NCBI GenBank assembly: GCA_000934455.1
Contig: KN882870.1
Location: 26,445 to 46,455 of the forward strand
Direction: 5' to 3'
Length of the DNA stretch: 20,011 bases
Source of the DNA: Apostichopus parvimensis
Taxonomy: Eukaryota > Echinodermata > Holothuroidea > Aspidochirotida > Stichopodidae
In this document: positions 10,701 to 20,011 of the stretch, one piece after another
Layout: every line of letters starts with the position of its first letter
Numbering within the stretch: the stretch's first letter is position 1
Program-made: the position numbers and the translations under genes
Notes under the pieces: model-generated
Told to the model about the DNA's origin: nothing
Database searches by the model: none
What the model saw: only the letters and a program-made list of their open reading frames with translations

Positions 10701-10871
10701 TCATTTATTTATAAGGAACATTTATTTATCGTACCACATCATGTCTCTGGTAAGAACATTGTCATTTCTCTTTACAGGTATGTTGTGCTGACAACGTCAG
10801 CTGGAATAATGGATCACGAAGAGGCAAGAAGAAAGCATGTTGGAGGCAAAATCCTAGGATTTTTCTTCTAA
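7782..10871 (+). CDS. RPS15A: Small ribosomal subunit protein uS8 (RPS15A), four coding exons
   Basis: Coding exons are 7782-7914, 8924-9003, 9645-9730 and 10778-10871, which join to 393 bases, 130 residues plus TAA. That is the usual length of eukaryotic RPS15A. Introns begin GTAAGT, GTAAGG and GTACTT and end CAG at pyrimidine tracts; their phases are 1, 0 and 2. The start ATG lies in a strong CCACCATGG context, and the acceptor TATCAG ends at 7776, so the 5' leader is spliced. Family motifs are clear: [12 protein letters not shown] at the N-terminus, [18 protein letters not shown] (28-45), [20 protein letters not shown] (59-78), [20 protein letters not shown] (93-112) and GGKILGFFF at the end. 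The protein binds 18S rRNA in the body of the 40S subunit. Unusual residues at normally constant sites are Cys15, Cys21, Glu48 and Gly58. The intact frame and introns argue against a processed pseudogene. Confidence 0.96.
7923..8414 (-). mobile_element. LINE 3' fragment with (TAG)n tail inside an RPS15A intron
   Basis: Read on the minus strand from about 8400, the sequence gives [20 protein letters not shown], then [14 protein letters not shown] and [21 protein letters not shown] one-base frame break near 8120-8130 follows. It then continues [40 protein letters not shown] and a stop at 7956-7958. This is the C-terminal tail of a non-LTR retrotransposon endonuclease/reverse transcriptase (YNCELW, FQRR, GHVAR, RDRDTWR). 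On the + strand a (TAG)n tract at 7923-7942 abuts the 3' end, as microsatellite tails do in several LINE clades. The element is 5'-truncated and dead. AGTAC at 7918-7922 and at 8415-8419 could be a short target-site duplication, but five bases is weak evidence. Confidence 0.85.
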
Positions 10872-13122
10872 AGTTAGTCAAATTGTACAGTGGGGTTGAT
10901 GAGATGAAGTAATACATTTGATGAAAGACAAAAGTGAACTTGTTCATCCATTCTTTGGCTTCATTGGTTGTCATTTCTTACAAGACAGACTGGTTGTTTA
11001 CATTTGAAGACTGGCTGGAGGCAGAATTATCGTCTTGATTTGTTTTAGTCTTAGAGAAAAAGAAAGATTTGAGTGCTAGTCATGTTTCTACAGCTATACT
11101 GGATTTGAAGATAAATCCCTGTAATACTCCTTTAAGACTAAATAGATAATAACGTCCTCGGCTCCTCAGTTCAGGATTAAAACTTAATGTTATTCCATTG
11201 CTAAACAAATTCTAATCACTCCACCAATAAATGTTCTTTTAAATTCAAATTGAACAAGAGAACACCTTCGCATGACTTACAACACCATTTGAACAAATTG
11301 TCAACATGTCACTTGAGGCCATAATTTTCGTGTGTAAGTTTGTGTTGCATTTGAGGAACTGATGTCATTGTCTGTGTACTATTACACCAGGGAGTTGAAG
11401 CAGACTCCTCGTTTAGACTTTGTAGTTTCAGTAGCTTTATTTAAATATAATTGATGACCCTTGGCTGTTTAGAGGGGTCATTCAAAATTATAATAGTGTC
11501 ATACTTTTTGAAAAACAACCTGCATTGATATCAGTGTTTCAGTCTTCAACATATCAAAATTGTGTTACTATAGTCATTCTCTGTACTGTAGGGTGTTGCA
11601 GATAAATAATACAGTTGGGCTCAGATGCAGGTTACTTTAACTGCAACTTGTGTTGTCAATGTCAAGGATTGAACATCTAAGACTCCTCTGATATGGAAGT
11701 GATTACCCCAGCGATGGAAGTACATTCTTCTGCCCCCCCAAGCTTCCTTCTCTTTAGGTACTACCCACACTTGCTCATATGCTCAATCAGGCTGTGTCTC
11801 CTATGCGCACAAGTAATAAGGTTACCATATTATTTTCAAGATATCTGGAGATGCGACATTGATGTTGACGCCCTCATCAGGAAGTATTTAAAGCAGTGTT
11901 TGGTGGTATTATTTCCGGACGAACGTCAGATGCTAAGGTTTCTGTATTACATCCAAAAACACATTTCCAAATTGAAAATTATGCACAGCCTTCGTACAAA
12001 TGCCAGGATTGTCCCTAGGACAGCTTTATTCTGGGACAGAACATGGACTATCTGAAAGAAGATTATGTCAGTTCACTTTATGTATAACTATTGCCACAAT
12101 AAACAAACCCAGTTTTTCAATGTTAATCACTTGATAAACCGCCCACAAAGGTTTAGGTCGCTACCTTAAACGAAGCATCTTTGGAGTTGTATTTTCAGTA
12201 TGGGGGAATTTGCTTTTGGAGCTAGTGATCTAAGATTTAAATTATACTCTCAATATGTCTTGGAATGCACCATTTGACGTTTTAAAAACTAACATCTGGG
12301 GGGAAATTCCCTACAGAGGAGTCGGTTTCAATGACCCCAGTGCATCCCCTCTATCAAACATAATTGCCTCAGGCTCTTCCATGAAACTTCAAACCCTACC
12401 CTAATCAGTCAGAGGAATCTTGGATTTGTACTCCCACTTTCCCAACCTTAGAATTCCTATGCTCGCCACTGATCATACACTGCCTCTCAGTAGTGCACAA
12501 AAATGGTGTAGTATGATAGTATCCCAAAAAACGAAATACACATACAACAGTGCACTTACTAACAGTGGCTTTAACAAAATATTATGTTTCTTCAATGACG
12601 AAGTACGAACAATTACAACTTGTCCTTCTTTCTTGAGATAGAAATAGGCCCTCGATCAACCTAAACTCGAGTCGAGTCTTTTGGGTTGCCGGTATAACAT
12701 ATGACAAAAGACAGTCATTAACCTGACGTCTTACAATAGAAATTTCTTAAAACCTTTCAACAATTTAAAAAAAAAACCTAAATATTTCAGCCTGCAAACC
12801 TTGCTCGAAGTTTTCAACAGTACTTTCATAAGAAGAGAGCATTGTATACATAACATCTGCAGAGATACCATGCCTCGTTTACTTGTTTTGAAGGTTGAAA
12901 TTACAATATATACCATCATATAAACGGCACTAACTGGTTGTTTTTTTCAACTGCGTTTTTTGCAATGTGTATTTTTCGCGTTCCATGCAACATACTCTTC
13001 ATCTCAAAGGTTGCGAAACGACTTTGGTCAAGTCTACCTGTATGTTACATGGGAATGTTGCCAAAAGATTGTCAGGTCTGAACAATAAATCTTAATTAAA
13101 GTGTTGTAAGGCAGTCTGCAAA
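10872..13122. other. Region between RPS15A and TOMM22
   Basis: It should hold the RPS15A 3' untranslated region and the TOMM22 promoter and leader. AATAAA words at 11226-11231 and 12098-12103 are possible polyadenylation signals, but neither lies at the short distance usual for ribosomal-protein mRNAs. The + frame 11693-12055 (120 codons) has no motif I recognise, and neither does 12420-12641. No TOP tract or TATA box stands out before TOMM22. Confidence 0.4.
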
Positions 13123-15509
13123 ATGGAGGTCGCAAATCCTGAATTGCTCCAAGATGAAATTGACGATGATGAGGTATGATTTGAACTGAAAACGTCGCTG
13201 CCATGCGACATAGCCTAACGTTGCTACCTAAGTTAGGCCTATGTTGATTTATACCTAACCCTACACTAGTTAGGCCTACTTTATACTACTAGTAGTACTA
13301 CCACTGAGTACTACTACTAGGCTATACTATACTATTACTACGTTTAATTTAAGCTAGGCCTAGCCTACTGGGAGAAAATGCAACTATAGTAAGTACTAGG
13401 CCTGGTATACTGTCAGGGCTAGTGTAACTAGTAAGTAATCTAAACATAAATGAGGCCTTGTCAACACTTGCAGGTAAATCTCAAATATGATGTGACTAAC
13501 AAACATTAGGCCTAATGATTGTTAGGATCCGGCTGTTTGCATTAGGCCTAGCCTAGGGCCTTTATTAATCAGCCCACCCAGCTATAAATTGAATGTTTCT
13601 GTACTGTACATGCCATTGAATTTCCTTCTCGTTTGCATAGCAGAAATGATATAAAATGAATGTCTTGCCCTATTCTCCCTGAAAATGATTTCATGGATGA
13701 TGGAGTAGGCCTAGGGGGTGTATGTATCTGTATGCGACAGCCTACATCATAAATGTTATTTCCTTTCTATTTATATTATTCAATCAATGGGTGATGTTAA
13801 GCAAATACCTCTTCCTCTTAATGATTAGATTTTTCATGATAAATTTAACTATTATTGGAACCCTACTAGTAAAACTCCTGAATCTAGTCTGGTATTCTAG
13901 GTCATATCAACTAACAAGACATTTCGGAAACAACCTGTTGTACAGACTGACACAAAGTCACAACTGTTATAGGATAATAAGAAATGTACATATTAAGAGG
14001 ACATCCCAGCCATCAAAGGCTGATGGCAAAAACTTTGCTGGGTCTGAATCAAGCATTTCATAAGAAAAAAGTCTTGATGTTGTACCGTGCAATATTTGTT
14101 GAAAGCTGATATTTTAACCTCACTTGCCTCCATTCCTGACAGTCTTTTGAAGGTAAGCATGGTTAAAGCATGACAGGTGTGGTAACAACTGTGTGACTTT
14201 TTACACAGTGACTGAATCACATAAGTATTTTAGTAAATTTTGTAACAACTAAGCTTTCAAACATTCTAATTTCTACTGTTGTAAACACTTATTTATTCTG
14301 TGAATGGCTAAACTAGCCACAGGTTATGAATATAGAAACTCATTATCACAAATTCTTGAGTAGTTGTACACAATGAACCACATTCTTCCACATTCTAAAC
14401 TGGTAGGCTTTGTTAGGATGACTCAGGAGCTTGTGTTAAGTCCTAAGTTTCAGATCTTTTTACTTGTTCTACAACAAAACTTTTCTGGGGGGTTATGACT
14501 CAAATGGACAAACATGGAGGAAACTTAAACTAGATTATAGTTAATCTTCTTGATTATACCTTACCTTTTCAGACCAAGACCTGGAAATTATATGTTAGTT
14601 CTACAATCATTAAATTAGTAAAAAATGTAGCAATATTGATAGACTTGATACTGTTCTCTCATTTCCAGGAGTTTGAAGATGAGACACTCACAGAAAGATT
14701 AGCAGGTTTAACAGAAATGTTTCCTGAGAGAGTGAGGAATGCCTCTGCTGTAGCATTCCAGCTGGGTCTTCAAGGAGTTAAGAAAGGCTACAGCTTCACG
14801 AGAAGTGCCATGTGGATAACAACAACGTCATTCGTAATCCTTATATTGCCTGTTTTATTCGAGACAGAAATGGCACAGATGGAGCAAGCTCAGATACAAA
14901 AACAAAGACAGGTACAGTGAAGACATGTTGTACTTCCTTTATTTCTGCCATTTCTTCTTTCTTCAGTGCCTACAGTTGACAGAATTCATGATGGTTTGGT
15001 TGTATACAGTTGTACAGTCCTGAGCAAACTACCATCCTGTTTTTTACTTTACTTTGGTAAGAGAATTAAGAATTCATAATTACTGTAGGTACAGTACAGC
15101 CAAGTTCTGTGGTGACATTATTAACCCAGTCCTCATTGAAAGAAGATTATTTTGTCCTGTACTGCTGACATTGTATTCCATCATGGGAAGTTTAATTGTC
15201 AATGCTGAAAGGTGGTTGTATAATCAGGGTGAGGGAAGCTATGCTTCAAGTGCATTACTGCATTACCAGCTTCCTTGAAGATGGCAGTAGAAACTGTATT
15301 TCATCGTATCAGGAAATGCCCTCTGCAAATGGCAACTGCTCGTGATTTTTGTCTTCATTCAAACGATCGCTCACATACAAGCTTTATTTGAAATCTTTCA
15401 GATTCTTTTAGGACCCAATGCTGCTGGAGCTCCAGGCGGGTTAATTCCAGGTGGGATGACACCCCCGATCCCAGGTACTGCTGTAGCACAACCAACCCCG
15501 GGGAGGTAA
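13123..15509 (+). CDS. TOMM22: Mitochondrial import receptor subunit TOM22, three coding exons
   Basis: Coding exons are 13123-13173, 14669-14911 and 15402-15509, joining to 133 codons plus TAA. Introns (13174-14668 and 14912-15401) are GT...CAG and both phase 0. An in-frame stop at 13093-13095 lies just upstream of the ATG, so no longer N-terminus is read directly. The protein has a short acidic cytosolic part (residues 7-26), the family signature LTERLAGLTEMFPERVR (24-40), and one membrane segment at about residues 65-81 (MWITTTSFVILILPVLF). ETEMAQMEQ and the conserved ILLGPN (99-104) follow, then a Gly/Pro-rich intermembrane-space tail. TOM22 is the central receptor and organiser of the outer-membrane translocase: it takes presequences from TOM20 and docks the TOM40 pore. 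The N-terminal acidic arm is shorter than in human (142 residues in total, from memory). Confidence 0.95.
13231..13552. repeat. TAGGCCTA palindrome cluster in TOMM22 intron 1
   Basis: AGGCCT words occur at about 13235, 13272, 13356, 13398, 13508 and 13543, and another lies at about 13705. The copy at 13504-13517, CATTAGGCCTAATG, is a perfect 14-base palindrome. TACTACTAGTAGTA (13284-13297) is a second perfect palindrome within an ACT/AGT-rich tract (13284-13335). The cluster starts about 60 bases after the first coding exon. Confidence 0.75.
14005..14042. repeat. Nested hairpin in TOMM22 intron 1
   Basis: GCCATCA (14009-14015) pairs with TGATGGC (14021-14027) across a five-base loop. An outer CCCAGC (14005-14010) can alternatively pair with GCTGGG (about 14037-14042). 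It lies inside a hydrophobic chance frame (13722-14063) that I do not consider coding. It lacks the boxes of a C/D snoRNA. Confidence 0.45.
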
Positions 15510-18500
15510 TGACACATGATGTAGCTGATGAAATGAAAGAGAAGGCCAAGGTCTTGGTAACTCCTGTGATGGAGTATGTCACTATGTGACTAGCCTGGAT
15601 ATATGCGAGAAAGAGATCTATATCACTACACCACCTACTTTAATGTCTATCAAAGTTTCAAATTTCTGATTCTACCACAAATGTTATGCTATTTGGAACA
15701 TGATGTCACCTGGTCTTGTCTGAATAGAAATATCAGTAACCGAAGATATGACCACTGGCCATGCAGTTGATGTCATGGGTAAACTCCAGTTATATGGGGA
15801 CATATGGCTATTATGTTGCAGATATTTCTATGCAAAATGAGAGATTTTAAATTGCAGATAGGGAGATTGATTGCGAGAATGATTGACAGAGTACTTGAGC
15901 ACTTGGTAAAAAAAAATCTTATATTGTAACTGGACCCCTTTCAATGGCCTGATGCAAAAATCCAATGAAAAGTGATACATTGCTAAGGGTAAGTTTGAAG
16001 CTGAACTACAGAAATGTGTGTGAAGATTAAAACTTGTTTCCTTTGCTTGAAGAGACAATGTCAGACATCTAATTAGTATGCATTTTTAAAGCGATATAGA
16101 TGTCTTGAATATTCCATCATTTTTCCACTGGCAAGTGGCTACTGTATACTAAAGTAAACTTGTTTGTGCACTTAGCCCAGAATGGGGTTTTATAATGGCA
16201 GAATGGACGTTAAAAATGTTGTACTGAAAACTTGAAGGAAATTTCAAGTATATCTTTTTACTTTAGTGAAACATTTGGTCAACTATCGCCAGCTTTGATA
16301 GGATCACTCCGGACTGCCTTCTTTACATTGACTCCTTTCATATCTTACCCTTTGTTATCAGGAACACAAACAGTTATGTTCACACACATTACACCTGCTG
16401 ATGGCATGTCAGGGAAACAATTAGTGTTTAGAGTTTTAATAGCAAGTGTTACATTTCATAAAATATTAAAACTAGTATGCTTCCATGTGAGCAAAAATGC
16501 CAGGGGATCTCTTTTATTTTGGCATTTTTGTTAGCCCCATACCAGCTAAATTGTTCCCCATTTGTACCTTACAGACAGTGCTGTCTTCATGTTACCATTT
16601 TATGATACTTCTGCTGAGCCTGAAGCTTCTAATAGATACAAAATTGATTCTCATAAAGTTTTCTTGACACACTCGGACTCAAAAGAATTGTCCTGCTCTT
16701 CTGCTTGGAAAATAGTAAATAGTGGGATCTCGCCACTTTCCTTTTTTTCCTCAAATAATTTTGGAATGTTAAACTTGTCATAATAATTTTGATTACTAAT
16801 TATGCTTATCTTCTTGTAGTGGATGTTAATGAGCAAATATACTCAGTTGCTGTTAAGTATGATATTAAGAGAGTTAGGCTTTGTTATCATGATTTCTTGC
16901 AAACAGTATTTGTATGTTATGTCTTAGTTGGTCATTAAAGATATTGAGAAGAAGCTATATCTTCCAAAGTTTGGTATTTTATCTTGATGGAGATTCTTTG
17001 TGAAACGAGACTTTGTCTGATCTCTGCATCATACGCTGAAAGTGATGCTCATTGGTTGATCTCAGAAAGGTGTGAAAGGCCAGGAAATAAAAAAGATACA
17101 TTATCTTGATGTTGAGGAAAGTTTAACAGTTATGTATTTGTGGGAGCCTGTGCATATAAATACACCTTCACTATGTTCATTTCAATACAATTTCTTTGTC
17201 ATTTCATATGAAGTACATGTTATACTGATATCAATATGAACTTCCATGCATACCTCTCAAACATACTTCTAAGACCTATCCTCCCCTCCCCCCCCCCCTC
17301 TCCTTCTGTCCCCAAAACATAACATAGCTAAATGGTGAAAAGCTTGGAAATAAAACCTTTCCTTCCATATAATGGATGTTTGCCACTAAGAAGTGACAAA
17401 TTTACCCATGTCTTTATTTTCAAATTTTTTAAGTGAATGCAAACTGTTGATACCTGAAATGTTGCTAAAATTAGGTCACATTGGAATCCGCATTGGTCAC
17501 ATTGGCAAAGCCCATATCAAGAAACATGAACAATGCACTAAACAGACAAAAAGATAACAAATTCCAACAAAATTTGCCAGGGACTCCTGCCACTAAATTT
17601 CAAAAGTGAGGTGACTAAGAGGTTTGTGGACCTTGTCCCGCCATCGAAATAAATCTATATAGTAAGTCAAGTCCGGGAAATCACTGGCCGTGGCTAAATT
17701 CAACCTTAATTTGAAGTGACTTGTTACATCTCTGAAACATGTAATCCTACTTATCTATGGTTTGGTCTGCATGCCTCACACCATTACATAATTGATAACA
17801 AGAGTTATCTAAATATAATCTGCAAGGCTTTTATTGTGACAGTTGTCTAAAAGCTCAACCTCTACATGAACATAACTGAAGGAAGCAGGTATGTCCTGAA
17901 CAAAAATTCCATGGGGTCCACATACCATTGATATCCCTAGGAGAGTAGGTACTTTACAAGAATTGATAACAAATTATTATTATCGACCACCGGCCCATTG
18001 TATGAGTATTTCATCAAACGTGATGACCCTAGTCCAACCGACGATAGTGTTTCGATATTAACTGCAACATGAAGCAACCTCAAACATGTTCCTCACAACT
18101 GAGATTGATGAAAGCATATTTACAGTACACCATTAAAATAAACAAAACAGTTGATAACAAATTTGGCTGTTGATAGATGGTCAGTCAAACTTTCTTTTAA
18201 GTGCGCTTCGTACCTCAAAGATTATCCTACCAAGAGTCTTGATACCACTTAAAATATTTCCACGAATTTAATGTTACAAATTTGCCAATTAAGATTCTAT
18301 TAAGCTAAAGTTCAATGGGCAATTGAAAGTTCAACGAATAACCTTTAAAGAAATCCACTCAGAGAAAATTTGACTGCTGATTTTGAAACATCCAATATTT
18401 AAATTAACTACACTGTACAGCTTGAAAAACATATTCTGCACTTCTCATCAAACATTATATTAAGCCAGGGAGACATTCAGGCTTCCAATGCAGTTACAGT

Positions 18501-18731
18501 TTTCTTGACCATTGAGTTGATGGAGCATGGACTCTATTTATCAATTGGAAAAGTTATGGTGACCATCATCTGCATCACATCAAAACTTTTAACTCGAGGC
18601 TGGTGGTATGTACCACATTACCATGGATGTTCACGGCCAAAACTCCTGGGCTACTATAAATGGCAACATTTGATTTGTAGCCCTTTCAATTATCAGGATA
18701 CCATCATCGATGTCGTTTGCACCCAATCGTT
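15510..18731. other. Convergent 3' region between TOMM22 and CBY1
   Basis: Holds the TOMM22 3' untranslated region (+ strand) and the CBY1 3' untranslated region (minus strand). Candidate + strand polyadenylation words are ATTAAA near 16935 and AATAAA at 17086-17091. Minus-strand candidates appear as TTTAAT at 18267-18272, TTTATT at 17830-17835 and TTTATT at 17413-17418. A C-rich run lies at about 17280-17298, and TCACATTGG is repeated near 17475 and 17495. The frames at 15828-16058, 16232-16534 and 16562-16783 are AT-driven with no motif. Confidence 0.45.
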
Positions 18732-18815
18732 TCATCACTTTCGTTTATTCTTCCATGAGGTCCCATCTCCAAGCTCCTTTTCCAAGATGTGTTTCTCCGC
18801 AGTGGACTCTGCGAG
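18732..18815 (-). CDS. CBY1: Last coding exon of Chibby (partial gene)
   Basis: On the minus strand the exon reads LAESTAEKHILEKEL, then GDGTSWKNKRK and tandem stops TGA TGA (18735-18737 reading into 18732-18734 as the first stop context). Recalled human CBY1 ends LSESTAESHLMEKEL followed by a short polar stretch and RKRK, so the pattern ESTAExHxxEKEL plus a basic tail matches closely. An acceptor is visible just upstream: a TTTCTCTCTTTC tract, then CGAAG or, seven bases on, GCAG. The exon starts at 18815 if the first AG is used, or at about 18808 if the second is used. An in-frame TAA lies shortly before, so splicing is required. Chibby is a small coiled-coil protein of the ciliary base that also binds beta-catenin; the basic C-terminus is its nuclear import signal. 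The upstream exons are not found in the remaining 1.2 kb and probably lie beyond the window. Confidence 0.72.
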
Positions 18816-19138
18816 CTTCGAAAGAGAGAAATTTCCAAATTAAAACTTTTGTTGCTATGGTTTAGGAGATTATTAGCATAAAGAGATATATATGTAGCTA
18901 TGAGAGTCCAATACCTGGCAGCTTGGTTATCAGTCCTTAGATCTCTGGTCAACTAAAAATAAATTTAACTTTGGCTTCACATTTAAGAGTAATCAGAACT
19001 GTTGTTACAATTAATTAATTAAACAATTAATAGTTCATTATGTTCAATTGAACTTTTTCTAATTTTGCATCCTGAGTCTACATTCTATGCGGGAAGGATT
19101 ATAATTTACTCTCAAACCAATATGAGCTTTGTAATTGT
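18816..19138. other. Probable CBY1 intron sequence, no exon seen
   Basis: AT-rich sequence with no reading that resembles the Chibby coiled-coil exon. GTTCAATTGAAC at 19042-19053 is a perfect 12-base palindrome in an ATTAATTA-rich patch. Confidence 0.4.
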
Positions 19139-19140
19139 CT

Positions 19141-19371
19141 TAATGTGGAGTGCTTAAAATTGTGATTTATACCTGAGTAGGCTGTCTTTTTATCAACAGA
19201 CCCACATGCCAATTATTCCAGACTGTACCCCTTAATGTGGTGTGCTTTAAGATGTGATTTATACCTGAGTGGGCTGTCATATAATCAACACACCCACATG
19301 CCGATTATCCCATACTGTACCCCTTAATATGGTGTGCTATAAGTTGTGATTTATAACTGAGTGGGCTGTCA
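19141..19371. repeat. Three-copy tandem repeat, period 92 bases
   Basis: Copies begin at 19141, 19233 and 19325 with exactly 92-base steps; the third is partial. Shared blocks are TAATGTGGNGTGCTNTAA, TGTGATTTATACCTGAGT, GGGCTGTC and CCCACATGCC, and ACTGTACCCCT ends each unit. Divergence is moderate and indels are nearly absent. The array probably lies in an intron of CBY1. Confidence 0.9.
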
Positions 19372-19740
19372 TTCCGCCAGGAGCCAGATTCTCTTGATCT
19401 ATTCAAAAAGCGCTGCAGTGCAGTGGTGATGCGAGGAGGGTTTGAAGCTGTTCTTCACTCGGTTTTGAAACAACTTTGGTGGTCATGGCTTCACTGCAGT
19501 GATGTCGAATGGGGTGCCTTTGCCTACCTCAGGATTTGAGAAAGTGGTCATATGCTGGGGTATTACACTCTCGTCAGTCGGATGGGGACGTTAAATGGCT
19601 ATCCCGGGAGCAGAAATGGGAACAAATTCACACCCCTGCCTCATTATCCTCTGAACACTTATCACTAAGAGAAGGCTTGAAATAAGCCGGTGATCATCAA
19701 CGATCTTACACGGTCTCAAGTGATCTACAGTATGGCTTCC
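19372..19740. repeat. Likely dispersed repeat with GTCGGATGGGGACGTTAAA core
   Basis: GTCGGATGGGGACGTTAAA at 19577-19595, followed by TGGCTATCCCGGGAG, matches a word I recall as recurrent in many invertebrate genomes in SINE-like elements. Upstream is TCACTGCAGTGA (19491-19502), a perfect 12-base palindrome, and a CTGCAGTGCAGTGGTG run near 19412. The segment is more GC-rich than its surroundings and has no coding frame. Element boundaries are not visible. Confidence 0.45.
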
Positions 19741-20011
19741 TGCCCCTTGGGTCTATAAACTAACTTAAAGTAACACAGGAGTATATCCTTTTTATAACAT
19801 GCACCTTAACCTCAGCATTCAACAAACGGATTATTTCTACAGACCTTATGTAATTAGCAAATGGAGTTAGCTTTCATTAGATTATTTTCCATCTCAGTGC
19901 CAAAAATTTGGTTGATTGAAAGACTATTAAAGGGTAATGCCGGTAATCTGACCTAGTTTCGAATGAGGTGTAACAGAAGTGTTAGACACCACCATCGATC
20001 CCAGAAAATAC
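19741..20011. other. Noncoding tail of window
   Basis: I see no exon, repeat or RNA gene here. It may be intron of the minus-strand CBY1 gene. Confidence 0.4.

Noticed and set aside
11693-12055. 120-codon + strand open frame between RPS15A and TOMM22
   Set aside because: The longest frame in the window, but it resembles no family I know in this or neighbouring frames.
13722-14063. Hydrophobic 113-codon frame resembling a membrane protein
   Set aside because: It lies inside TOMM22 intron 1. The Ile/Leu/Phe richness follows from T-rich sequence, and it runs through a hairpin.
18505-18843. 112-codon + strand open frame
   Set aside because: It is antisense to the CBY1 last exon and 3' untranslated region. 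Only the minus-strand reading matches a known family.
18704-18952. 82-codon minus-strand frame over the CBY1 exon
   Set aside because: It overlaps the exon in a different frame. The frame that reads ESTAE...EKEL ends at 18732.
1-20011. CRISPR array, prophage, operon or defence system
   Set aside because: Introns, LINE remnants and animal housekeeping genes show a eukaryotic nuclear locus. No regular spacer-repeat array is present; the tandem repeats are contiguous.

Overview
The window is nuclear DNA from an animal. It has two recognisable intron-containing protein genes and the last exon of a third, separated by AT-rich noncoding sequence with many short repeats and decayed retrotransposon fragments. 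The proteins, the introns of roughly 500 to 1,500 bases, the abundant TAGGCCTA motifs and the C-tract repeats fit a marine invertebrate deuterostome. An echinoderm is my best guess, but the sequence does not fix the species. Most long open frames are chance frames in AT-rich DNA.

Bases 1-6650 hold no gene I can recognise. They contain an array of alternating GAGT/ACTC words spaced about 10-12 bases (70-235), C-tract repeats (near 619 and 918), a two-copy tandem duplication (1889-2316), a three-copy hairpin-bearing tandem repeat (2461-2707), a possible tRNA-like SINE head (3811-3862), and the decayed 3' end of a non-LTR retrotransposon (about 4335-4917) followed by a hairpin.

Bases 6651-10871 carry RPS15A (protein uS8) on the + strand. 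There are four coding exons with conventional splice sites, and a likely untranslated first exon with a terminal-oligopyrimidine start near 6676. A minus-strand LINE fragment, ending in a (TAG)n tract, sits in the intron after the first coding exon and begins only eight bases past that exon's splice donor.

Bases 13123-15509 carry TOMM22, the central receptor of the mitochondrial outer-membrane translocase, in three coding exons on the + strand. The first intron of TOMM22 and the predicted first intron of RPS15A both hold clusters of the palindromic word TAGGCCTA.

At 18732-18815 on the minus strand is a short exon whose 26-residue reading matches the C-terminus of CBY1 (Chibby), ending in a basic KRK tail. 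TOMM22 and CBY1 therefore face each other tail to tail across about 3.2 kb. The same two genes are neighbours in human as I recall it, so this looks like old conserved microsynteny. The right end has a three-copy 92-base tandem repeat (19141-19371) and a dispersed repeat.

I see no bacterial operon, CRISPR array, virus or defence system. The points of most interest are the concealed CBY1 exon and its linkage, the retroposon beside an essential splice donor, and the helically spaced GAGT/ACTC array.
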